A program made the translations under genes and the position numbers. A stretch of DNA of 64,000 nt, from contig OZ023197.1 of NCBI GenBank assembly GCA_963995505.1, forward strand, positions 12,584,475 to 12,648,474, read 5' to 3'. Positions within the stretch are counted from its first letter, which is position 1, and each line of letters starts with the position of its first letter. The stretch is from Hypericum androsaemum. Lineage: Eukaryota > Streptophyta > Magnoliopsida > Malpighiales > Hypericaceae. Under the pieces are notes generated by a model. That model was given only the letters and a program-made list of their open reading frames with translations, did not search any database and was not told the origin of the DNA. Positions 55,001 through 64,000 of this stretch are shown piece after piece.

Positions 55001-58000
55001 GTGAGTAATTTGTACGTATCCTCTTGTATCCTTCTAACTGAATCACATTCTATGTGGGTGATTGATTCAGGAGCGAAAGACTATGTAGCTAGAGACCGTT
55101 GTTCGTTCGTTGATTACAGGCGGTTGTCGGCTGGAGCAAAAACTATTTTTGTCGGTAACAACTCGTGCGTAGATGTGAAAGGCCTGGGCACTTGTAAATT
55201 GCACCTTCGTGGTGGTCGTGCCCTTCTTTTACATAACGTGTTGTTTGCTCCAGACATTCGAAGGAACCTGATCTCAGTTTCGGCCTTAATGTGTTTAGGT
55301 TTTTGGTTGTCGTTTAAGGACGACACTGTTAGATTGTATTTGGATGATGCCTATTTTGGCATTGGATATATATCAGAAATTTTTTTGATTCTGGATATTG
55401 ATCCTTGTAAAAAAAATTTCTTAGTCACTAGTTCAAACTCATTGGAAGATGATGTTAAACTGTGGCATTCTAGACTAAGCCATATCGGTCAGGATCGTTT
55501 AAACCGTGTAGCTAAGGCAGGACTACTGAGAAGTGTAGAGAAATCTATATTACCCAGATGCGTATCCTGTCTAGAAGGGAAAAGCACAAGGAAACCTTTC
55601 GGTACTAGGGCTAGAGCCAAATTTTTACTACAATTAGTCCATTTCGACATCTGTGGTCCAATGAACGTAAGGACAAGGCATGGAGCATATTACCTTCATT
55701 GACGACTATACTAGATATGGTCTAATATACCTGATTTCTCACAAGTCTGAAATCTTAAACTGCTTCATGACGTACATGCGTTTTGTTGAGAATCAGAAGG
55801 ATAGAAAGATAAAGGCCTTATGAATTGATCGTGGCCGGGAATATCTTTCAGATGAGTTCAAAGCTCTATGCATTGAAAAAGGGATTGAACATCAGTTTTC
55901 TATTCCCTATACACCCCAGCAAAATGGGGTTGCTGAAAGAAGGAATAGAACCCTTCTTGACATGGTTAGATCGATGATGGCAGAGACAAATTTGCCTATA
56001 TCATTCTACGGAGATGCGCTCCTGACTGCCGCATACGTTCTAAACCGTGTCCCCTCCAAGTCTGTTATAGCCACTCTTTATGAAATGTGGACAGATCGGA
56101 AGCCCGATCTATCCTATTTTAAGCCATGAGGGTGTGCGTACTATGTCCGTTCTACCTCAAGTATTTTCGGTAAACTAGTACCGAGATGTAGAAATAATAT
56201 CTTTATAAGGTACCTAGAGGTATATAAAGGGTACGTGTTCGTGGGTGCACTGGACGATGGACATGTAACAAAATTTGAATCACGCGATGCCTCATTTCTG
56301 GAGAATAAATTTCCAAAATTGGGGGAGGTTAGTAATGACCTTACCTTTTATCAGACAGATGAACCAGAATCATCTGAATCACTTCTTCCGAGTGGGAGAA
56401 TTGAGGAGGAAGATAAAGATTTTCCAACTCAAAATGATCTAGAAGGTCGTGATTTGAGTCCTGAAAGGGAGGTAATTCCTTATTCCAGTGGGAGTACGGT
56501 ATTTTCACCCAGTGGGAGAATATATGAGAGATGTTTATCAAAACTGAAAATACTGTAGGTCTAGCAGAATTAGCATACCACGCCGACGATTTGACATCGA
56601 AGGCGAGGCCAATGCATTCTTAGTATCACTAAAGAAATTTAGTGGTCCAAGTAAAATTCTTCTGGCCATCCTGCAGGATGAAGATGAGCCAAAGAATGTA
56701 TCTGGAGCTTTGTCATCTCTAAAACGAACTGAATGGATAAATGCAATGGAGGAAGAAATGTCTTCCATGATAAAAAACCAGGTTTGGAATCTGGTCGACC
56801 TACCTAGGGGGCGTAGGGCAATTGGGAATAAATGGATTCTCAAAATCAAGCGCAATGCAGATGGCAGTATCGAAAGATACAAAGCGCGTTTGGTTGTCCA
56901 AGGGTTCAAACAACAAGCTGGGATAGACTATGAGGAGACTTTTGCACCTGTTGTTAGATTTACGTCAATTAGGGTCATCTAGAATCTAGAATTACATCAA
57001 ATGGATGTAAAGTCTGCTTTTCTCCACGGAGAATTGGATGAAGAAATCTACATGATTCAGCCTGAGGGCTACATTCAAAAAGGCTGCGAACACAAAGTTT
57101 GCAAATTGAATATATCAATTTATGGCCATAAGCAGTCGTCTAGATAGTGGTACATTCGCTTTTATAATACGATCATGGCATATGATTTTATAATGATAGA
57201 AGAAGATCACTGCGTGTATGTTAAGCGATCAGAAAAGAAATTTGTCATCATCACTTTGTATGTCGATGACATACTTATAGCTGGAAATGACATGAGATTT
57301 CTTGTCGAAATCAAAGATTGGTTATCTTCCAACTTTGAAATGAAAGACATGGGTGAAGCGGATTACATACTCGGAGTTAAAATTTCGAGAAATCGTTCGA
57401 AAAGGATAGTGTCTCTTTCACAAGTGACATATATTTACAAAGTAGTAGAACGTTTCAAATATGATCACAGTAACCCAAAGTACGTCCCATTGGTTAAAGG
57501 TCATAATTTGTGTAAGGACATGTGCCCAAAAATAGCTAAACAACGTGGGGACATGGAGAAGATTTCTTACGCCAACGCAGTTGGATGCTTGATGTACGCA
57601 ATGTTGTGTACCAGACCTGATATTTGCTATGCTGTTGGGATAACAAGCAGATATTAGTCTGATCCAGGCAGTGCTCACTCGAAGGCTATCAAAGAGATTT
57701 TGAAATATTTGAACACTACTGCAAAATACTCTTTGTGCTATCAAGGGCGTGACCTGATACTAAGTGGCTACACTGATGCTGATTGGGGAGGCAACATGGA
57801 CAAGAAAAAGTCTACATCTGGATTCATTTTCTTGTTGGGTAGGGGTGCTATCTCAAAGAGCAGTAAGAAGCAAACCTGTGTATCCCTGTCAACAATGGAA
57901 GCAGAATATGTAGCTTCAGCTCATGCTGCACAAGAAGCGGTATGGTTGAAGAAATTCTTAAGCCATCTCTCCCTGATCAACTCAACGGAGCCTGTGAGTC

Positions 58001-58236
58001 TATTCTGCGACAACCATGTAGCTATAGCCTATGCTAAGGATCCTAGATTCCACAGCAGGGCTAAGCATATAGATATTAAATTTTACTTTGTTAGAAGTTT
58101 AGTAAAATATAAAGAACTGTGTATGAAACACATATCTACACAAGATATGGTCGCAGATCCGATGACTAAAGTATTACCTCGAGAAGTGTGCGAGAAACAT
58201 GTTAAGTTACTGGATTTACGACGGTTTCATTCGTAA
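55001..58236 (+). pseudogene. Copia pol, family B copy 2
   Basis: Protease (MWVIDSGAKDYVARDR), pre-integrase and HHCC (LWHSRLSHIGQDRLNRVAKA), integrase (PQQNGVAERRNRT near 55915-55950), RT (GFKQQAGIDYEETFAPVVRF, TLYVDDILIAGND) and RNase H (GYTDADWGGNMDKKKS to LLDLRRFHS). Lesions include a frameshift near 55697, a TGA near 55821, a deletion at about 56980 and a TAG at 57145-57147. Non-functional. Confidence 0.9.
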
Positions 58237-58413
58237 TTCAATTAGTTAGAATAAAGAAATTTTATTTGGCAATATGAGTTATTTATGAAACATGTCGGAC
58301 AAAGAAGTGGCTCACTCATACAGGTGTTTACCTCAGTGGGAGTGAAGAAGTTGATTCCTATATGAAATGATGCAGTTATTGGACATTCATAAGTGCACAT
58401 TCTATGACGGAAT

Positions 58414-58919
58414 CCCGACTTAGGATCCATACTTTTTATCGATTTAGAAAGGTTGTCGCTTTAGAGGAGAACAATTACATATGTTTTACTGTAGTAGGAA
58501 TTGTGAAAAATCTACGGTTCAGTTCCTGACACGTGTAGTTTCGCGTAAAAATTTACAAAAAAAATCTTTCACAGAAAACTCAAATTTGCTCACTTTCATT
58601 TGCTTCACCTATAAAAAACATCTTTCATTACTTGAGAGCAATCTATTTTTAGACAGTATTCGATTTCAAAGATAATTTTTACACTGTGATTTTACATGAT
58701 ATGATTTGAATCCTCGACGCCAACGCTTTGTGCTATTATAATAGGTCAAATGCTCTTTCAATCGTTTTCCGCATTGGATTCCACCATGATTACAGTATTC
58801 AATTCTGGATTCAATCGTTTTCCCAAAATATGGCAACGAATTGAACACAGATCACGAAATTGAATAGTAAACATCAACAATGGGACACGTTTGCCTTCTG
58901 ATAATTTGGAGCAAATGTA
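58414..58919. other. Spacer between copia element and CSLA gene
   Basis: Includes the probable 3' untranslated region of the minus-strand CSLA gene. No other feature was recognised. Confidence 0.5.
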
Positions 58920-61900
58920 TTATGTACCCACATAACCAATCCCAGTGACGAAGAAGGCAATTGATTGTAAGAACAGGAACATGAAGTAGTTTTTCTTTCC
59001 AAAGGCAAGGTCGTAGACCCCACAATAGACGAGGTAAGCTCCAAATCCAAGTTCCAGCAGATGAATTCTGTTTAATTCCATCAACAACGGAAACCATTAT
59101 TTTTAGTAAGGACCCAACGGTAAATCATGACAAATATCAGTTACCTAATAGTATTTTTGAAATTTTTTTATTTAGATTCCATAATTACACCAATAAAACA
59201 ACCTTTTTAGAAACAATACATGTCAAATTTAAAATATAATAATGCCAGAGATAGTAATTTATTTTATAATTCTATAGTCTTATATGATGAGAATTATCCC
59301 ACTCTACCTTATTTGACATAAAACAAACCGAATGAACCTGCTAAAAAGTTATAAACTATTTTTCCTTAAAAGTTCTAAACACTCCCTTTTTTTAAAGCAT
59401 CAAATTAACTATGTTTAGAACTTATTTTCGTGGTTTAGACCACTACATAACCGGATACCAATGTGTCGAGTAATCCAGGTTTGACTCTGATAAATTTTTT
59501 GAAAGGTGGTACAAATATTCCTACAATTATTTAGCACTATTGTATTTTGAAAGGTTTGAACTCGATACTTATTGATTAAACTAGAACAACGTCATGTGTA
59601 TTTTTAAAAATTATTTAATATTACCTTTCTCCAATTCGAAGGTTCATCTTTTTCTCATCTTTTGGAGGCTTAATTTTGAAGGCATCTCCAAGTTTTTCAG
59701 TGACAACCCATTCATCCACTCTCCCTGTCTCCAGCAGACCCATGAACGTTGCTTTGGTCCGGTGCAGTGACATTACAGTCTCGAACGGTATCCATAAAAT
59801 CATTAGATGGAGAGACCTACAAAACGAGTCTGGAAATTATTTCGAGTAATTTTACGATGATCATAACGTAGTGACGATATTTCGAGATCCGAGACCTGGG
59901 AGTTCCAAGAGCATTTAGAAGAGCAATGGAGCAAGGAATATAGACAGCTCCCCACTTGGGAATCTCTACTTCGGGAACGAAAACTGTTGCCGGTAGAATC
60001 ACACTGAAGAGGAAGAAATTGACTGTCTGGGCTACAATTTTCCTGACGAAGAAGAAGCTGTAGATCAAATAGAATTTCTTCGACACCGAAACTTTCTGCA
60101 GATAATGAGAAAGAAAGGGTAATTTAGATGCAGCTGAAACTAATGGAACCGAAAAATTGAAAAAGAAATGGTCGAAATAATAATCAGTTACAATTTTGGA
60201 GATATTTTTTTATCGTTAGATTATAATTCTCTCGATAGTATTTTTTTTATTCATAAGATGAACACAAAACTTTTGTATTGGTAGCAATTAGACAAGTTTA
60301 TTTTGGAGATATTAAGTGCACTTACCTTGGCTTTTACGATTTCCATTGCCATTTTCCTGAAGAGATTGGCAGGCCCACAGGACCACCTGTGCTGCTGTTT
60401 TCTATACGTTGCGTAGGTACTTGGTAATTCATTTTTCACCTAAAACAGATGACAAATTTATTGAATATTGAATAGTGAAATGGATTATTTTCGATGTTGT
60501 TCTTACGATTCCCGTCACACTGCTAATTTAAAATCTGTATAAATTTTGACACGATAGACACTATTAGAAGAAGGATATTGTGTTAAAATTTTGGGTTCGA
60601 GCTAAAGAAACTAGGGGATGCGAAACATGAGATAGGTGCCGCAGAAGTACCTTGACATCACCGAGGTATACAAACTTCCAGCCTTTGAGAGTAGCACGGA
60701 CAGCCAAGTCCATGTCCTCCACCGTGGTCCGGTAATTCCATCCTCCGGCTTCGTTAAGTGCCGCGATCCTCCATACCCCAGCCGTACCTTGATTTTGATT
60801 CACGTAAGAAAATATCGGCAGGTTCAATTTTTACGAATGTAAAAAATGCTATGAAAAAATTATCCTTAAAATAAAGTTCGATAGTACTCTTTACGAAACA
60901 GGGCAGTGCAATTATAGCGTACCATTGAATCCGAAGAAGGCGTAGGTTGATGAGCCAACTTCTTGCTCTACGGAGAAATGGTAATCGAATGACATTTCTT
61001 GAAATCTTGTCATTAGGCATTCATTCGCATTAACTATACAAAGTAGGAAGCTTGTGTTATATTCAATCTGAAGATATATATCATCAATTCTAAATGAAAC
61101 CTTAACTTAATTAGTGACTAATGCCTACGAGTGATTATACGCTAGTCATAATATACGAACTGACAACATTTTTTAAATGAATGAAATTTAAGAGAGAGAA
61201 AATGAACTCTGTTAGATTATTTTTAAATTCAGAAAATACTGAAAATTCATTGATAGTGAGGAGCAAATCATAGTTATGCTGGGACCATATTCAAAATTTT
61301 CAACATTTAAGTTACTGAATTGTAAAGTTCCAAACATGAGATATTTTTTTCTTGTTTTTTAGATATATATCAGAGTTATGCTTTTACCATACTAAAATAC
61401 TAAATTTAATGTTTCAGACATGACATTATTTTTTTAGTACACATCATGCTTATGTTGTGATCATACTCAAATTTCCAAAGGGTAAGTTAGTGAAATGCAA
61501 AATTTTAGACATGACTCTTTTTAGTACAAGAACAAAAAAAATTGGGAGATTTTAAATCATGGTCCCACAAAAAAAGTCATTAAGAAGAAAGTGAGAAAGA
61601 TGTAGCGTAGTTTAAACTATTCTGAAACGAGTATTTTAACTAATGACACAAGTATATAATAATTAATAGAAATTCATATTCCAATCATTAGCCGGTGTAA
61701 AAATTTATCTTTACAGAAAATTATCGTAATTTATTATTAAACTTCATTAGGAACCATTTAACATGTGTTTTACCAAATTTCCAACGAGCTTGGACAAGTG
61801 CAATTTCAGGGTTGTGAACCAGAAAAGGAATGGTCCGGCGGAGGAAGTCAGGGTCCGGCTGGAAATCGGCGTCGAAGATGGCGACATGGTCACATAGCTT

Positions 61901-63475
61901 CACGTAGCTGTGCTTCATTCCCTCTCTAAGGACACCTGCTTTGTGACCTTTCCTGTTCTCTCTGGTCTCGTACTTTATGTTTATTCCTTTGCTTCCCCAC
62001 TTCCGGCATTCTTCTTCTATCAAGCTCTGCACATGGATTAACATGAGTAAAATAAAATATATGCGAGGGCACCGAAAGAGAAAACATGAATATTTAAATG
62101 TCCATAACAAATAATATCGGAGAGATATGTATAGGAGTTCGTTGGTTAAGCTTTTGGCTTGGCTTTTGGTTTTGAACATAATAGTATATCCACGAGATTT
62201 ATGCTAGAAGTTAGCTTCATATATGACCTATGTATACTTTTATCAGTGATCACTCTAGTAGATATAGGTCTTTCGATCGAACCACGTATATTGTGCATTT
62301 TCTATCTTTATATATCTATGATACTATTTGTAATGGATGTTTAAACATAAATGTTTCTACTTCCATCCTACAATATATATTTTAAATTAATTTGGTCTAA
62401 AGTAAAAACACTAATACACTGCCGAAAATATCTCAAGTTCAAATCGTGATAATGCACCTTTGTTAAACTCGATGGGATATGGTGTTTCTGTCTTTGTAGT
62501 ACTACTTAACTCGAATTTAAATTAATCATTAAAAACTGTAAGTAACTATTGAGGACTATTTAAGAAGGATGTTTCCATTGGCGTTGAAGCTAATAATACC
62601 TTGATGGTAGGGTCCGTAGAGTCATCTAGTACTTGAATTATGATCCGATCAGATGGCCATGAGAGCCCACACGCAGCTCCAATTGACAATTGGTAAACCT
62701 GTACACCGTACCGTTCGTGACACCGGGCATAACAATGAAATGAAATTGTTCTAGCTTAATTAATATGACTCGAATTTGAACCATCGAAAATACAGTATTA
62801 AATATTTTCTTGGAAAAGATATATTTATTCCATGAGATAAAACTTCTCAGAATACAACACAATCCAGAACCGTGGTTGGAAAGGGAGCAACTACACACAA
62901 ACTTAACACCTCAATAACCCCACCATTAGCATGTTGTCGCGGGTTTTATCAAAATTCTATCGTGGTAAAATTCAACAAGAAAAAAGAATATTATATAGAA
63001 AATCTCACACGTTAAAACTTTGTAACATAAAATCTAATCCAACTCAGTTGCGATGTTAAATATTTGTTGAAAATTTTTCTAAAAATTAGAATAGAATAAT
63101 CATGTTGAAGCGTAAATCGTTACAAGCAAGACTTCTCTTTCTTTATCATCAACCGTCGTGTCAACAAAAAAATTAGTAGTGTAGAGCAAGTACCTCTTTT
63201 TCATTGTGCATTGGAATCTGCACTAGAACCATTGGGTAAGACGAATTCCCAAGCTCAGTATCATCCTTATTCATGGCTTCCCATTTGTACATTTTCTCCG
63301 GTTTCCATTTAAGCAGCTTCACTAAAACTATGACGATTCCCATGCACAGTCTCTCGAGGAACAACATCACAGACAAGACCAGGCACAAATTCAGCAAAAG
63401 CTTCATGCCTGGAACGACCAGAGCTTCGTATATTGCTTCCATGGAAAAAACATTGGAAAATTGCAGAGGGTCCAT
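58920..63475 (-). CDS. CSLA: Glucomannan 4-beta-mannosyltransferase (cellulose-synthase-like A), nine exons
   Basis: Exons on the minus strand: 63194-63475, 62600-62698, 61774-62026, 60923-61033, 60651-60787, 60326-60439, 59896-60095, 59625-59816 and 58920-59067. All have GT-AG borders and consistent phases; they sum to 1536 nt, 511 residues plus stop, close to the usual CSLA length of about 530. The enzyme is a family GT2 Golgi membrane protein that polymerises the mannan or glucomannan backbone. Visible motifs: N-terminal transmembrane segment (about 25-55), DDSTD (119-123), DADFQPD (179-185), TVEDMD (270-275) and QQHRW (309-313), the D,D,D,QxxRW set of processive GT2 enzymes. A multi-pass hydrophobic C-terminal half follows, with conserved VNEW-like [12 protein letters not shown]. 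Start is the first ATG upstream of MDPLQFSN. It looks fully functional. Confidence 0.95.
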
Positions 63476-63540
63476 GGATATGGTACCAAATTATTATGAA
63501 GTTGAATGCTGGAAATGGTTGAGTCAACTCGTTGTGCATG

Positions 63541-63550
63541 GTATATATAG
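63541..63550 (-). promoter_or_regulatory. TATA box of the CSLA gene
   Basis: Minus-strand ctatatatac lies about 65-75 bp upstream of the CSLA start codon, leaving room for a transcription start near 63515 and a short 5' untranslated region. Position and sequence only; no experimental support. Confidence 0.5.
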
Positions 63551-64000
63551 AGAAGGGGTAGCAATAAGCCGTTAGATCGACGATCGACGGAGTCGTTTTA
63601 GTTTAATCAAGAGGTCTGAAGTTCAAGTCATTGAAAATATAACGGTGTTAAAAAATAGGTCGAGAGAACTTTGTCAACTTTCAAAAATTCTACACGGTTC
63701 AAACCTGAATTAATCGGCATAGTATCCGACTATCGGATGATATGAAGGGGGTGATTTTAATTTGGGAAATGAGCGAGAATAAGCAACTTGTTGTTTTGCT
63801 TTCGAGTTACGTTTAGACAAGAACCGTCAACTGTGGCTGCTGGCTGAGGTACAGTGTCACTGTCTTCTTGATCATTGTTTCTGTTTTTATATGGATCTTC
63901 TAATCTTCTTGATCATCACTAGTGTAAAGGTGGCGAAGGCGGCTGATAAAGGTTGTAACTATAAAAAATACTTCACGTTTTGTATGAGATGGGACCGTAT
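63551..64000. other. Upstream region of CSLA
   Basis: Presumed promoter of the minus-strand CSLA gene. No further gene or repeat was recognised. Confidence 0.5.

Larger units (their letters stand above)
51597..58413 (+). mobile_element. Family B copia element, copy 2, lacking a 3' LTR
   Basis: A 5' LTR (51597-52266), primer site tggtatcagagc (52269-52280), leader, leader ORF, gag, pol and 178 bp of 3' untranslated sequence. Similarity to family B copy 1 stops at about 58413, and no 3' LTR follows in the window. Deletion or a later rearrangement removed the 3' end. Confidence 0.88.

Overview
This is repeat-rich nuclear DNA from a flowering plant, most likely a woody eudicot. The evidence is GT-AG introns, two plant cytochrome P450 loci, a cellulose-synthase-like CSLA gene, Ty1/copia and Ty3/gypsy LTR retrotransposons with initiator-Met-type primer sites (tggtatcagagc), Mutator-like foldback elements, MITEs and a 200-N assembly gap. 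I saw no bacterial features, rRNA, tRNA or CRISPR.

Layout. 1-1.6 kb: copia relic with an LTR-like end (minus). 1.8-2.1 kb: foldback MITE. 2.4-5.0 kb: a CT-rich foldback element (A), a gap, and a second copy (B) with the same downstream flank. 5.1-5.7 kb: last exon of an A-type P450. 6.15-7.31 kb: foldback element carrying a fragment of an AHL (AT-hook) gene. 8.4-9.4 kb: foldback copy C. 9.8-31.2 kb: five minus-strand exons forming the C-terminal half of a CYP88-like P450, with a 7.8-kb copia element (10385-18212, TSD aactt) and a 12.4-kb three-LTR composite (18560-30985, TSD attaa) in its introns. 32-33.2 kb: MITE and TRIM. 33.9-45.2 kb: 5'-truncated copia (family B) interrupted by a young gypsy element with an intact 1608-codon ORF (36419-43151, TSD atttg), ending in a large LTR palindrome. 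48.9-50.7 kb: plus-strand exons of the N-terminal half of the CYP88-like P450. 51.1-51.4 kb: LINE scrap. 51.6-58.4 kb: family B copia with 5' LTR, leader ORF, gag and pol. 58.9-63.5 kb: complete nine-exon CSLA gene (minus).

Main conclusions. (1) The two CYP88-like halves are complementary: the plus half stops at the I-helix exon in phase 0 and the minus half resumes there in phase 0. One roughly 20-kb inversion of an originally minus-strand gene would explain this. (2) Three related copia groups carry a conserved extra reading frame between primer site and gag that I do not recognise, plus a conserved GTAAGT splice-donor-like motif near the LTR end. (3) The 18.6-31.0 kb composite has three LTRs, one TSD and an inverted internal region. 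(4) Elements A and B share one TSD-like flank, so B is a duplicate of the same insertion, probably an assembly artefact. CSLA is the only clearly intact host gene; the gypsy element is the only clearly intact transposon ORF.
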